A stretch of DNA of 64,000 nucleotides from Bosea sp. NBC_00550 (GTDB lineage: Bacteria; Pseudomonadota; Alphaproteobacteria; Rhizobiales; Beijerinckiaceae). This document shows positions 46,682 to 55,638 of the stretch, piece after piece (positions within the stretch are counted from its first letter, which is position 1; every line of letters begins with the position of its first letter). The DNA lies in the NCBI RefSeq assembly GCF_026020075.1, contig NZ_CP102772.1, positions 496,001 to 560,000 of the forward strand. The letters are read 5' to 3'. The notes below the pieces were generated by a model, which worked only from the letters and a program-made list of their open reading frames with translations, did no database searches and had not been told where the DNA came from. The position numbers were made by a program, and so were the translations under genes.

Positions 46682-47107
46682 ATGATCGACAATCGCCTTG
46701 CCCCTTATGGCGCCCTCGGCCTGCGCGTCGCGCTCGGCCTGATGTTCATCGCACATGCCTATCTGAAGCTCGTGATCTTCACCCCCGCCGGCTTTGCCGG
46801 CTTCCTCGGGCAGGTCGGCCTGCCGGCGTTCCTGGCCTGGCCGATCATGCTGGCCGAGCTTCTCGGCGGCTTCGCGATCCTCCTCGGCTTCTATGGCCGC
46901 TATGTCTCGCTGGCGCTGGTGCCGATCCTGCTGGGCGCCCTGGCAGTCCATGCTCCCAATGGCTGGGTCTTCAACGCCCCGAACGGCGGCTGGGAATATC
47001 CCGCCTTCCTGGCGCTCACTGCCTTCGCCCACGCGCTGATCGGCGATGGCGCGCTGGCGCTGAAGTCCGGCCGCAGCGAATGGCAGGGCAAGCCGGCCAT
47101 TGCCTGA
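46682..47107 (+). CDS. DoxX-family membrane protein (MhqP-like)
   Basis: A 141-aa four-helix membrane protein of the DoxX family. ALGLRVALGLMFIAHAYLKL and LAWPIMLAELLGGFAILLGFYG are typical. MhqP of B. subtilis, in the mhqNOP operon, belongs to the same family and is induced by quinones. Here the DoxX gene is divergent from the VOC and hydrolase genes and followed by a LysR regulator gene. The ATG at 46682 has AGGAG upstream. Confidence 0.85.
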   Translation: MIDNRLAPYGALGLRVALGLMFIAHAYLKLVIFTPAGFAGFLGQVGLPAFLAWPIMLAELLGGFAILLGFYGRYVSLALVPILLGALAVHAPNGWVFNAPNGGWEYPAFLALTAFAHALIGDGALALKSGRSEWQGKPAIA

Positions 47108-47153
47108 GCGAGCGGCACTTGCTGGAACGGAAGCCTTGGCCAAGAGTGACCGG

Positions 47154-48116
47154 ATGATTCAATCCGCGAAGCCCTTGGCCTGGGACGATTTCCGCCTGAT
47201 CAAGGCCATCGCCGACAAGCGAGCGCTGCCGGCAGCCGCGGCAGCGCTCGGCGTCAACCACTCCACCGTCTTCCGCCGCCTCGGCCAGATCGAGGAGGCG
47301 CTCGGCGTCAGGCTCTTCGAGCGCCACCGCAGTGGCTATGTCGCGACGCCGGCCGGCGAGGAGATGATCCAGCTCGCAGCCCGCGTCGACGACGACATCA
47401 CTGCTTTCGCCCGTAAGCTCGCCGGCCAGGAGATCAAACCTGCCGGCGAGTTGCGCGTTGCGACCAACGACTCGCTGCTGGTCGACCTGCTGACGCCGCT
47501 CTTCGCCCGGTTTCTCGGGCAATGCCCGGACATCCGGCTGGACATGCTGATCGGCAACCAGGCGGCAAACCTTTCCAAGCGCGATGCCGACGTCGCGATC
47601 CGCGCCACCGACAACCCGCCGGAAACGCTGATCGGCCGCAAGCCGGCCCGCATCGCCTGGGCGCTCTATGGCCGCGCCGCCGATTTTCCCGATGCCGAGT
47701 CGCCGACGACGGAAAGCCTGTGGGAGCGCAGCTGGATCTCGCTGGGCGACCAGTTCACCATGCTGAGCGCCGTCCGCTACCTCGCCCGCCACGTCGCGCC
47801 CGAGCGCGTCGTCTACAAGCTCAACACCGTGCTTGGTCTTGCCGAAGCGGTCGAGGCCGGCATCGGCATCGGCTTCCTGCCCTGCTTCATCGGCGATACC
47901 CGCCCAGGGTTGACGCGGCTGGCACCGCCCGATCCGGATCTCTCCGCCGATCTCTGGCTGCTGACCCATCCCGACCTGCGGCATACTCCGCGGGTTCGGC
48001 TGTTCCTCGATTTTCTCGCCGTCGAGGTCGCGAAGCTGCGGCCGCTGATCGAGGGCGAACGTCCGATCGGACGCAGCTTACAGCCCGCTATCGCCTTGGC
48101 GGAGGAGGGCGCCTGA
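47154..48116 (+). CDS. LysR-family transcriptional regulator
   Basis: A 320-aa LysR-type regulator. The N-terminal HTH is in AAAAALGVNHSTVFRRLGQIEEALG, followed by the wing and the two-part effector domain (residues ~90-295). An alternative TTG start at 47100 overlaps the doxX end. Because it follows doxX and there is an inverted repeat in the upstream divergent region, it is the likely controller of the doxX/VOC/hydrolase cluster. Confidence 0.83.
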   Translation: MIQSAKPLAWDDFRLIKAIADKRALPAAAAALGVNHSTVFRRLGQIEEALGVRLFERHRSGYVATPAGEEMIQLAARVDDDITAFARKLAGQEIKPAGELRVATNDSLLVDLLTPLFARFLGQCPDIRLDMLIGNQAANLSKRDADVAIRATDNPPETLIGRKPARIAWALYGRAADFPDAESPTTESLWERSWISLGDQFTMLSAVRYLARHVAPERVVYKLNTVLGLAEAVEAGIGIGFLPCFIGDTRPGLTRLAPPDPDLSADLWLLTHPDLRHTPRVRLFLDFLAVEVAKLRPLIEGERPIGRSLQPAIALAEEGA

Positions 48117-48225
48117 AGAGCGCCTCTCGACGTCCGCCGAGGCTTGTTGCTGGCCTGGCGTCGGCAGGTTGCTTTCAGTCCGATGGTGATTGCCGGGGCG
48201 CTGACGCGCGGGCTACGATCGCGCC

Positions 48226-48396
48226 ATGGAGATCGTGGTCCCTCTCATCATCGGCTTGAGCCTGATCTGGTTGATCGGCCGTGGCGTGCCCTGGAACGCG
48301 AAAGTGATGACGATCGCTGTCACGCTCGTCATCATCGTGCTGATCGTTCTGCTGGAGCGCGGGGGGTACTGGCCTGAAGCGTGGCGGCGAAGCTGA
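48226..48396 (+). CDS. Small 56-aa two-segment membrane protein
   Basis: A 56-codon frame encoding two hydrophobic helices (IVVPLIIGLSLIWLIG and MTIAVTLVIIVLIVLL) separated by a short basic loop. There is no family match I recognise. It lies between the LysR gene and the convergent sugE gene. Hydrophobicity and length make it plausible, but it is not proven to be expressed. Confidence 0.45.
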   Translation: MEIVVPLIIGLSLIWLIGRGVPWNAKVMTIAVTLVIIVLIVLLERGGYWPEAWRRS

Positions 48397-48425
48397 CCCG
48401 CTTCGCTACAGCTCGCATTCACCCG

Positions 48426-48743
48426 TCAGGGCGAGACCAGCTTGAGCCCGACGATACCGGCGACGATCAGGCCGATGAAGGCCAGCCGCAAGGCGTTTGC
48501 CGGCTCGCCTAGCAGGGCGATGCCGAGGATCGCCGTTCCGATCGTTCCGATTCCGGTCCAGACCGCATAGGCGGTGCCGACGGGCAGCGATTTCAGCGCG
48601 AGACCCAGGAGTCCGAGGCTCACCACCATGCTGACAGCGGTGAACAGCGTCGGCATGAGCCGGGTGAAGCCATCGGTGTATTTCAGGCCGATGGCCCAGC
48701 CGACCTCAAACAGGCCCGCGACAAAGAGATAGAGCCAGGCCAT
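48426..48743 (-). CDS. sugE: Guanidinium exporter of the SMR family (SugE/Gdx)
   Basis: A 105-aa four-helix SMR transporter. The sequence [20 protein letters not shown], with Glu13 (the binding glutamate of SMR proteins) and the LKYTDGFTR loop, fits the Gdx/SugE subtype, whose members export guanidinium. The [11 protein letters not shown] motif also agrees. The start is the ATG at 48743 with AAGGAG 7 nt upstream; the longer frame is unlikely. A candidate guanidine-II riboswitch precedes it. Confidence 0.9.
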   Translation of the reverse strand: MAWLYLFVAGLFEVGWAIGLKYTDGFTRLMPTLFTAVSMVVSLGLLGLALKSLPVGTAYAVWTGIGTIGTAILGIALLGEPANALRLAFIGLIVAGIVGLKLVSP

Positions 48744-48750
48744 CGCGGCG

Positions 48751-48812
48751 CTCCTTGATGATGCGGCGCAGTCGTCCACGCGCGATATGGGAAGTTCCGA
48801 GGTCGCCCTCGG
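48751..48812 (-). promoter_or_regulatory. Candidate guanidine-II (mini-ykkC) riboswitch
   Basis: Reading the minus strand, a perfect hairpin CCGAGG-GCGA-CCTCGG (48812-48797) is followed after 15 nt by a second hairpin GCGTGG-ACGA-CTGCGC (48781-48766), then 9 nt and the AAGGAG of sugE. Two short hairpins with a CG-containing tetraloop ahead of an SMR gene match guanidine-II design. The second loop is the consensus ACGA; the first is GCGA, one base from the ACGR consensus, and the second stem has two wobble pairs. Confidence 0.5.
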
Positions 48813-48956
48813 TTTGGAAGCTATGTTGCGCGCCGATAACATCAACCGGCTGAATCTGGCGCGCGTGCAAGTTGTGCACAGTTGGCTCGCATACACATCT
48901 TGCCGCCTCACCGAGCCCCAAACTAGCTATGTCGTTGGGTAAGGGGTGGGGCTAAC

Positions 48957-49438
48957 ATGCTGAAAATTCGAGTTCTTATCGCGGTCGCCGTTTCGGCCGC
49001 ACTGGGCGGTTGCGCGACACGCGCGGGACGACGAGCCAGGTGACGATCACCAGCGAGCCGGCGGGAGCGGAGGCGCGGTCATCGCTGGGGCACGCCTGCA
49101 CGGCGACCCCCTGCACCTGGGAGGTGAGCCGGAAATCCGAGTTCGTCGTCAACTTCTCGAAGGAGGGTTATGCCGATCTGCAGGTGCCGGTTTCCACGCG
49201 CATCGCCGGGGCGGGCGCAGCCGGCTTCGCCGGCAATGTCATCGTCGGCGGCCTGATCGGCATGGGCGTCGATGCCGCGACCGGCTCGACGCTCGAACAC
49301 TATCCGAATCCGGTGCTCGCGAACCTGGTCCAGCACAGGAAGGCCGGTGCCGCGGCGCATCGCCGGCAAAGGCCTGCTGCACGCCGCGACCCCGTGGGTC
49401 GTCCCAGGATCGAGGAAGAAGCGCCGCCGCAGAGCTGA
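48957..49438 (+). pseudogene. PEGA-like lipoprotein gene with apparent frameshift
   Basis: From the ATG at 48957 the frame gives a lipoprotein signal and lipobox (MLKIRVLIAVAVSAALGGCAT), then stops at 49043. The conserved body (TTSQVTITSEPAGAEARSSLG ...) lies in a different frame that is open from 49010 to 49438. Intact homologues I recall read continuously from lipobox to TTSQVTI. A small indel around 49013-49030 would explain it. Either a mutation or a sequencing error is possible. Confidence 0.6.
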
Positions 49439-49446
49439 GCGACGGC

Positions 49447-49977
49447 TCAGGCCGCGTCGTCTGCCGGCTCCAGAGCGCGCTCGAGGATGCGCCTGCATTC
49501 CCCGAGCTCGTTCATCACGGCGGTCAGCACGGTGATGTCGTCGAGCCCTTCCGGGACAGGCTGGCGAGGTGGCGCAAAACCGGGCGCGGCCTCGTCGACC
49601 TGCATGGCCGCCGGGTTTTCGGCAGGCGCCGAGCCGGGTGCCGCCTGGCTCGCGCCGATCGGCCCTCCACGGCCAATCGCCTGGACATGGCGCGGCCCCT
49701 GCTCCTTGAGGATGCGCTGCAGGCCCTTGATCGTATAGCCTTCGCCGTAGAGCAGGCGCCGGATGCCCTTGAGCAGGGCGACGTCGTCAGGCCGATAGTA
49801 GCGGCGTCCGCCGCCGCGCTTCAGCGGCTTGATCTGGCTGAAGCGGGTTTCCCAGAAGCGGAGCACATGTTGGGGAATGTCGAGGTCTTCTGCGACCTCG
49901 CTGATGGTTCGAAAGGCATCTGGGCTCTTGGTGTCCAATTCGGCCTCGGTGTCGCCGGCGTGGAACTCCAGATTCAC
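49447..49977 (-). CDS. MerR-family regulator downstream of ihfA
   Basis: A 176-aa MerR-type protein. The HTH with wing lies in [23 protein letters not shown] and [16 protein letters not shown]; the C-terminal part is proline-rich, lower-complexity and ends in a helix ([17 protein letters not shown]). It starts with a GTG that overlaps the ihfA stop (GTGA at 49977), so it is translationally coupled. This ihfA-merR pair is conserved in alphaproteobacteria; targets are unknown. Confidence 0.85.
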   Translation of the reverse strand: MNLEFHAGDTEAELDTKSPDAFRTISEVAEDLDIPQHVLRFWETRFSQIKPLKRGGGRRYYRPDDVALLKGIRRLLYGEGYTIKGLQRILKEQGPRHVQAIGRGGPIGASQAAPGSAPAENPAAMQVDEAAPGFAPPRQPVPEGLDDITVLTAVMNELGECRRILERALEPADDAA

Positions 49978-50288
49978 TCAGTCTCACCCTCACCACTCTG
50001 CCCGTTGATGCGGGCCTTCATCACGTTCGAAGGCTTGAACACCATTACCCGACGCGGCTCGATCGGTACTTCAACGCCCGTTTTTGGATTACGCCCGATT
50101 CGCTCGCCTTTGTCTCGCACGACGAAGGAACCGAATGAGGATAACTTCACGTTCTCGCCGCGCGCGACCGCATCGCAAATCTCGTCGAGTACCACCTCGA
50201 CGAGCTTCGACGACTCCGTCCGCGACAAGCCGATCTTTTGATACACAGCCTCGCACAGATCCGCGCGAGTGACCGTTTGCCCCGCCAT
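49974..50288 (-). CDS. ihfA: Integration host factor subunit alpha
   Basis: DNA-bending protein that pairs with IhfB. The 104-aa protein has [44 protein letters not shown] and the DNA-contacting arm [13 protein letters not shown]. It lies in the conserved plsX-fabH-ihfA-merR run. The ATG at 50288 has AGGA upstream. Confidence 0.97.
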   Translation of the reverse strand: MAGQTVTRADLCEAVYQKIGLSRTESSKLVEVVLDEICDAVARGENVKLSSFGSFVVRDKGERIGRNPKTGVEVPIEPRRVMVFKPSNVMKARINGQSGEGETE

Positions 50289-50477
50289 TCATATCCTCCA
50301 AGGCGTATTGCAGGCATCGGCGGTGACCGCCGGCCTTTCGCCATTACGGACGGCGGACGCTAGGCGCCCCCGTCGCGCGGGTCAATCCTCAAGCGTGGAT
50401 CTTGCGCCGGCTTTGGGGTGAATCAACCTGAAATGGCTGAGAATCGTAACAATTTGCGCGATTTCGCTGCCGCAGCG

Positions 50478-51461
50478 TCACCAGCGGATCAGGGCCGAGC
50501 CCCAGGTGAAGCCGCCGCCCATCGCCTCGACCAGGACGAGCTGGCCCGGCTTGATCCGGCCATCGGCATGGGCCTCCGCCAAAGCGAGCGGGATCGAGGC
50601 CGCCGAAGTGTTGCCGTGGCGGTCGACGGTGACGACGACATTGTCGTGGCTGATGCCGAGCTTGGTGGCCGTCGCGTCGATGATGCGCCGGTTGGCCTGG
50701 TGCGGCACGAACCAGTCGATATCTGCGCCGGAGAGGCCGGTCTGCTCGAAAGTGTGGCGCACCGTCTCGGCGAGATTGTTCACTGCGTGGCGGAAGACCT
50801 CCTTGCCCTCCATGCGCAGGAAGCCGACGGTCTTGGTCGAGCCCGCGCCGCCATCGACGTAAAGCTTGTCCTTGTAGCGCCCGTCCGAGCGGATATGGGT
50901 GGTGAGGATGCCGCGATCGGCGAGCGTTCCTTCGCCTGGTGCGGCCTTGAGCACGACGGCGCCGGCGCCGTCGCCGAACAGCACGCAGGTGGCACGGTCC
51001 TCCCAGTCGAGGATGCGCGAGAAGGTCTCGGCGCCGATCACCAGGGCGATCCTGGCGCTGCCCGTCGTCAGGAACTTGTCGGCCGTCGCCAGCGCGAAGA
51101 CGAACCCGGAGCAGACCGCCTGCAGGTCGAAGGCGGCGCCGCCATTGATCCCCAGCGCAGCCTGGATCTGGGTCGCCGTGGCCGGAAAGGTGTGGTCCGG
51201 CGTCGCCGTCGCCACGATGATCAGGTCGATCTCGGAGGGATCGATGCCGGCGTCCTCGATCGCCGCCTGCGCGGCCTTGAGGCCGACGATCGAAGTCGGC
51301 TCGTCATCGGCGGCGATGTGACGCTGGCGAATGCCGGTGCGCTGGACGATCCACTCGTCGGTGGTCTCGACGTGCTCGGCGAGTTCGGCATTCGTGACGA
51401 CGCGGGCGGGCAGATAGGAGCCGCAGCCGACGACTTGTGAGCGCAGAATGGACAAGGACAC
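50478..51461 (-). CDS. fabH: Beta-ketoacyl-ACP synthase III
   Basis: Condenses acetyl-CoA with malonyl-ACP to start fatty acid synthesis. The 327-aa protein shows the catalytic Cys-His-Asn set in [20 protein letters not shown] and [11 protein letters not shown]. It starts with a GTG at 51461, 6 bp after plsX, and is cotranscribed with it. The linkage to plsX is near-universal. Confidence 0.96.
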   Translation of the reverse strand: MSLSILRSQVVGCGSYLPARVVTNAELAEHVETTDEWIVQRTGIRQRHIAADDEPTSIVGLKAAQAAIEDAGIDPSEIDLIIVATATPDHTFPATATQIQAALGINGGAAFDLQAVCSGFVFALATADKFLTTGSARIALVIGAETFSRILDWEDRATCVLFGDGAGAVVLKAAPGEGTLADRGILTTHIRSDGRYKDKLYVDGGAGSTKTVGFLRMEGKEVFRHAVNNLAETVRHTFEQTGLSGADIDWFVPHQANRRIIDATATKLGISHDNVVVTVDRHGNTSAASIPLALAEAHADGRIKPGQLVLVEAMGGGFTWGSALIRW

Positions 51462-51467
51462 CGTTCC

Positions 51468-52526
51468 CTATTCGGCGACGGCCGGCTGCGCGGCGGGCAG
51501 CTCGGGGCGCGTGCTTGCGGCGACCATCTCGCGGACCTTCGCCATCAGGTCCTCGCGCGCCATCTCGTAGCCGAGCTCGGCTGCGCTGGCGAAGCCAATG
51601 GCATCCGTGCCGCCATGGCTCTTGATGACGATGCCTTCCAGCCCCAGGAAGACGCCGCCGTTGGATTTGCGCGGATCAAGCTTTTCCCGCAAGGCGGCGA
51701 AAGCCCCGCGCGCAAAGACATAGCCGATTTTGGCCATCAGCGAGCGATTCATCGCCGCGCGCAGATAGGACGCGATCTGGCGGGCCGTGCCCTCGGCCGT
51801 CTTCAGCGCGATATTGCCGGTGAAGCCCTCGGTCACCACGACGTCGACAGTACCCTTGCCGAGATCGTCGCCCTCGACGAAGCCGTGATAGCTGAGATGC
51901 GGCAGGTTGCTCTCGCGCAGGATGCGTCCGGCCTCCTTGACCGCCTCGACGCCCTTGATCTCCTCGACACCGACATTGAGCAGGCCGACCGTAGGCCGGT
52001 CGAGATCGAAGACGACGCGCGCCATCGCCGCGCCCATCACAGCGAGATCGACGAGGTGGCGGGCATCGGCGCCTATGGTCGCGCCGACATCGAGCACGAC
52101 GCTCTCGCCGCGCATTGTCGGCCACAGCGCCGCGATCGCCGGCCGGTCGACCTGCGCCATCGACTTCAGGCAGAATTTCGACATCGCCATCAGCGCGCCG
52201 GTGTTACCGGCCGAGACGGTGACATCGGCTTCGCCGGTCTTGGTTGCGTCGATCGCCCGCCACATCGATGATTTGTAACGGCCGTAGCGCAGCGCCTGGC
52301 TCGGCTTGTCGTCCATCTTCACCGAGACCTCGGTGTGGTGGAAGATCGTCACCGCCTTGAGCTTCGGATGCTGGTCGAGCAGCGGCAGAACCTGCTTCTC
52401 GTCACCGAATATCACGAAGCGTGCATCCGGGCGGCGCTCCAGCATCAAGGCGGCGCCTGGGATGACGATGGAGGGGCCGTGATCCCCGCCCATCGCATCG
52501 AGCGCGATTGTAACCGGTCTTGTCAT
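51468..52526 (-). CDS. plsX: Phosphate acyltransferase PlsX
   Basis: Makes acyl-phosphate from acyl-ACP for phospholipid synthesis. The 352-aa protein contains [13 protein letters not shown] at the start and the family motifs [15 protein letters not shown] ([11 protein letters not shown]) and [20 protein letters not shown]. It is followed by fabH. No rpmF is present upstream; a DUF177 gene is separated by 114 bp. Confidence 0.96.
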   Translation of the reverse strand: MTRPVTIALDAMGGDHGPSIVIPGAALMLERRPDARFVIFGDEKQVLPLLDQHPKLKAVTIFHHTEVSVKMDDKPSQALRYGRYKSSMWRAIDATKTGEADVTVSAGNTGALMAMSKFCLKSMAQVDRPAIAALWPTMRGESVVLDVGATIGADARHLVDLAVMGAAMARVVFDLDRPTVGLLNVGVEEIKGVEAVKEAGRILRESNLPHLSYHGFVEGDDLGKGTVDVVVTEGFTGNIALKTAEGTARQIASYLRAAMNRSLMAKIGYVFARGAFAALREKLDPRKSNGGVFLGLEGIVIKSHGGTDAIGFASAAELGYEMAREDLMAKVREMVAASTRPELPAAQPAVAE

Positions 52527-52640
52527 GGAGTTCTGGCGTGTCCCGGATATGGCCGACCTTCGATCCGGGACGGCTCATGGCCGGCCGGACAATAGCGACT
52601 TGGGCGGCTGCCGCAAGCCGCGCAAGAGGCGGCGAAAGCT

Positions 52641-53198
52641 TCAATCACTGCGTTTCAGCTTGGCAAGAGCGGCGAAAGGCGATTGCGCGCCGGCCTCCTC
52701 GGCAGGCACTTCAAAGCTCGCGCCCGGCTTGCGCGGGTAGGGGTCGAGCGCCAGCGCCGCGAATTCAAGCGTGACCCTGCCGAGATCGATGACGCCGTCG
52801 ACGATCGGCTCGGGCGGGTCGTCCTCGTTGAGCAGGACTTCGATGTCGATCTCGGCCTTGTCGCGCTCCGCGCGACGCGAGGCGGCTTCGTCCTCCGTCT
52901 CGGGCGCGAAGTCGAGCTTGACCGGCACGTCGAGCTGGACCGGAAAAGGATCGAGCGTGACGATGCATGTCTGATGCAGCCGTGCTGCGATTCGCCCCTC
53001 CAGCTTCACCCGGTCGCCGTTGCGGGACAGCTGATAGCGCGCCTCGAGGAATTCGAGCGAAGTGAGGCCGAGCATCGCCGCGATGGCCGCGAATTGCTGC
53101 GGCTCGGCGCTGACCGTGACCTCGGTACCGCGCTGGCGGATCGTCTCGACGCGGATCGGGTGACTCAGTGGCAGAACCGGCATGTGCTCAACTGTCAT
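52641..53198 (-). CDS. DUF177/YceD-family protein
   Basis: A 185-aa YceD family member. Family features include the charged DLxxxEFAALALDPYPRKPGASF segment near the C-terminus (in two blocks) and TLDPFPVQLDVPVKLDF. YceD proteins are implicated in 23S rRNA accumulation; in many bacteria the gene is linked to rpmF-plsX. It overlaps the cytochrome bc1 chaperone gene by 4 nt (ATGA), so the two are coupled. Confidence 0.85.
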   Translation of the reverse strand: MTVEHMPVLPLSHPIRVETIRQRGTEVTVSAEPQQFAAIAAMLGLTSLEFLEARYQLSRNGDRVKLEGRIAARLHQTCIVTLDPFPVQLDVPVKLDFAPETEDEAASRRAERDKAEIDIEVLLNEDDPPEPIVDGVIDLGRVTLEFAALALDPYPRKPGASFEVPAEEAGAQSPFAALAKLKRSD

Positions 53199-53734
53199 TG
53201 CGAGGCCTCCTCGCGAGAAAAAGCCGGAAACACATTCTCCTGGCTGAGAATGGCGGCAAGATCACGGTCGGCGAGCGCCGCCTGTGCTTGGCGGATATAA
53301 GCCGCGAGGCGAGGGGCGCCCTCCGGCGAGCAGGCATTGCGCCGCAGGGCTTCGGAGAGTGCATCGATCCCGGGGGAGGCCAGCGCCGCCTCATAGGCCT
53401 GGACGCGGCCATAGAACATCTGTCCGATCTTCTTCATGCGCTTGGGCACCGCGACATCGCTGATGCCACCATTGCGGAAGCCCAGCTCGAGATAGGCGAA
53501 GCAGGCGTCGATCAGCTCCTGCGCCAGCTCCGAGGCCGGCGCCGGCAGCTCGCGCAGGCGCCGCAGCACCAGCAGGACATGCAGCGCCAGCGATTCGAAA
53601 CGGCCCTCGAAGCTGTCGGGAATGCCGCCCTCGATATAGAGGCCGGGCTGGCGCGACGCCTCGGCGACGCGTCCGAAGAGCGCATCCACAGGGGCGCGCC
53701 GTGACGCGCGCTTGCCGAACAACCCGAAAATCAA
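53195..53734 (-). CDS. Ubiquinol-cytochrome c chaperone (CBP3-like)
   Basis: A 179-aa helical protein of the ubiquinol-cytochrome c chaperone family, needed for cytochrome bc1 assembly in mitochondria. LFGRVAEASRQPGLYIEGGIPDS and SLALHVLLVLRRLRE are typical. The start is the TTG at 53734 with GGAGG 7 nt upstream; an in-frame GTG further up is a less likely alternative. The TTG fits because the family domain starts there. It is divergent from bamE and coupled to the YceD-like gene. Confidence 0.83.
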   Translation of the reverse strand: MIFGLFGKRASRRAPVDALFGRVAEASRQPGLYIEGGIPDSFEGRFESLALHVLLVLRRLRELPAPASELAQELIDACFAYLELGFRNGGISDVAVPKRMKKIGQMFYGRVQAYEAALASPGIDALSEALRRNACSPEGAPRLAAYIRQAQAALADRDLAAILSQENVFPAFSREEASQ

Positions 53735-53869
53735 CAGTCCGCCTCCGCCCACCGCTCTCGCGGGCGTCCTTGCCTTGCCAAAGCCATCCTCGGGCGTTAC
53801 GCCAACCCTTACCCTTTTGACAAGCGGCTTGGGGTCCTCCCGAGCCGTGCTGCCCCGGATCGTGCCCGC

Positions 53870-54364
53870 ATGACCCACACTACCCGCCGCACGGCTCTGC
53901 TCGGAGCCCTCGCGACCTCTTCCCTGTTGCTGGCCGGTTGTGGACCTGATGCCGGCGGCTTCGTGTTGCCAACCTCGACCGGGATGAACGATACCTTCAC
54001 GCGCGGCTTCGTCATGGATGAGGGGTTGGTCGCGCAGATCAAGCCCGGCATGGATGTCCAGTCGGTGCTGCAGATCCTCGGCACGCCCTCGACCACCTCG
54101 ACCGTCGGCAACCGCACCTTCTACTATATCAGCCAGACCGTGCGCCGCCGTTTTCAGTTCCAGGATCCGCAGGTCATCGACCAGCAGGTGCTGGTCATCT
54201 ACTTCAACAAGAGCTTCAAGGTTGAGCGTATCGCCCATTACGGTCTGCAGGACGGCATCGTCTTCGACTTCATCAGCCGCACCACGCCGACCGGCGGCGA
54301 GGAGCAGAGCTTCCTGCGCAACCTCTTCCGCGGCGTCACCAAGTTCAACCCGCTCGGCAGCTAG
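53870..54364 (+). CDS. bamE: Outer-membrane assembly lipoprotein BamE
   Basis: A 164-aa lipoprotein of the SmpA/OmlA family, part of the BAM complex that inserts beta-barrel proteins. The lipobox is LLLAGC; the body contains IKPGMDVQSVLQILGTPSTTSTVGN (the conserved GMxxxxVxxxLGTP motif) and FYYISQTVRR. It is divergent from the CBP3-like gene across a 135-bp gap. Confidence 0.93.
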   Translation: MTHTTRRTALLGALATSSLLLAGCGPDAGGFVLPTSTGMNDTFTRGFVMDEGLVAQIKPGMDVQSVLQILGTPSTTSTVGNRTFYYISQTVRRRFQFQDPQVIDQQVLVIYFNKSFKVERIAHYGLQDGIVFDFISRTTPTGGEEQSFLRNLFRGVTKFNPLGS

Positions 54365-54385
54365 GCGGCTTTCGCTTCGCGATGC

Positions 54386-54418
54386 AAAAACCCCGCGGCC
54401 CAGGCCGCGGGGTTTTTT
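54386..54418 (+). terminator. Terminator after bamE
   Basis: Stem CCCCGCGGCC/GGCCGCGGGG with a 2-nt loop and a six-T run, beginning 22 bp after the bamE stop. Confidence 0.92.
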
Positions 54419-54856
54419 GTTGCGGGCGGGACAGCTGATTTCGAAGACGCGCGGCTTTCGGCGTGCAAATCCTGCATCTGCATGCACGAGAGCGTCAGGA
54501 GAACATCTGGCGGGGTTGGCGGCTGCAGAAGTTTGTTCGGGACGGCCGTGCGTTTCTCCGGCGACAACTGCGCGCGAGATGGGCGCTGGCTGGATAAGGG
54601 AACGAACCCACCGATCCGCTTCTTCAGCCTCGCGAGAACGTCGCCAGGCCCCGACCGCGTTTCGCTGCCTGATCGGCGCGAGAGCCATGGGCGGCGTCGA
54701 GAGCTCGCCGCTGGTCAAGATCCGAAACCAGATTGCAGACGCTGCCACGCCGGGAGGGTTGCCGGAAAGGGTTCGCCAGCGATGAGAATGGGCCGATGTC
54801 GCCCTAGTAAAGGCTTTCGATCGCGGTTGTTGGGTTAGGTCGGGTACGCAGAACTC
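54419..54856. other. Gene-free interval between bamE terminator and outer-membrane gene
   Basis: About 440 bp with no supported gene. Short open frames occur in several frames but lack ribosome-binding sites or recognisable residues. No further terminator or repeat stands out. Confidence 0.5.
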
Positions 54857-54887
54857 AAACAGCCCAGCGCGACGCGCTGGGCTGTTT
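54857..54887 (-). terminator. Terminator of the outer-membrane barrel gene
   Basis: A 14-bp perfect stem (AAACAGCCCAGCGC/GCGCTGGGCTGTTT) with a 3-nt loop lies 19 bp after the gene's stop. The run of T on the minus strand is short (TTT). Confidence 0.75.
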
Positions 54888-54906
54888 CAGATACAAATCC
54901 CTGGTA

Positions 54907-55638
54907 TCAGAATTTGTAATTCACGCCGACACGAAGAAGACCACCGCCACCGCTCCCATCGCTGGTTGCGGTATAGGTTCCGGCCGGAAGCACGCCGCCC
55001 GGCGCATTGACAAAGGCGCGGCTCTTTCGGCCTTCGCCCGTATCGACATAGAGACCTTCGATTTTGACGGTCCAATTGTTGGTGAAGGCGTATTCGACAC
55101 CGCCGCCGACGGTCCAACCGGCGTTGCTTGTTGCGTCACCGGTCAACGGGTTGGTGTTCAGGCCGCCATAGGCCAAGCCACCCGTGACATAAAACAGCGT
55201 TCGGTCGACAGCGTAGCCTAGACGGGCTCGGACGGTCCCGAAGTAGCTACCGTCACCGCCGCCTCTGCCAGCCCACCACGAATAGCCTCCCCAGGAGACG
55301 TTGCTGTTCGTCCCAACGTACTGGATGTCGGTCTCAAGGCCGTAAACGATTGAACCGGATTGCCAGTTATAGCCGATCTGGCCACCGCCTACGAAGGCAC
55401 CGTCGCCACCGCCCCCGCCCAAGATGCCGGACGAACCGGGCGTTGGTCCGGTGACGATGACGTCGCCGGAGTCGGCCCAGCCCACGCCCGCATTGAGGCC
55501 GACGTAGAAGCCGGTCCATGTGAAAATGGGCGCATATATAACCGGGGCCGGGGCCGCGCGAGGCGGAAGATCGGCCGCGAAAGCCGAGGAGGCCAGGCAT
55601 GTCGCGAGAAAGGTAGCGGATACAAGGCTTAAACGCAT
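54907..55638 (-). CDS. Outer-membrane beta-barrel protein (Omp25/porin family)
   Basis: A 243-aa exported protein. A signal peptide (residues 1-22, LATCLASSAFA, cleaved before ADLPP) is followed by a proline-rich linker and FTWTGFYVGLNAGVGW, typical of rhizobial and Brucella Omp25/31-like barrels. The last strand ends GVNYKF with terminal Phe, as needed for BAM recognition. It lies upstream of a strong terminator in a gene-poor region. Confidence 0.88.
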   Translation of the reverse strand: MRLSLVSATFLATCLASSAFAADLPPRAAPAPVIYAPIFTWTGFYVGLNAGVGWADSGDVIVTGPTPGSSGILGGGGGDGAFVGGGQIGYNWQSGSIVYGLETDIQYVGTNSNVSWGGYSWWAGRGGGDGSYFGTVRARLGYAVDRTLFYVTGGLAYGGLNTNPLTGDATSNAGWTVGGGVEYAFTNNWTVKIEGLYVDTGEGRKSRAFVNAPGGVLPAGTYTATSDGSGGGGLLRVGVNYKF

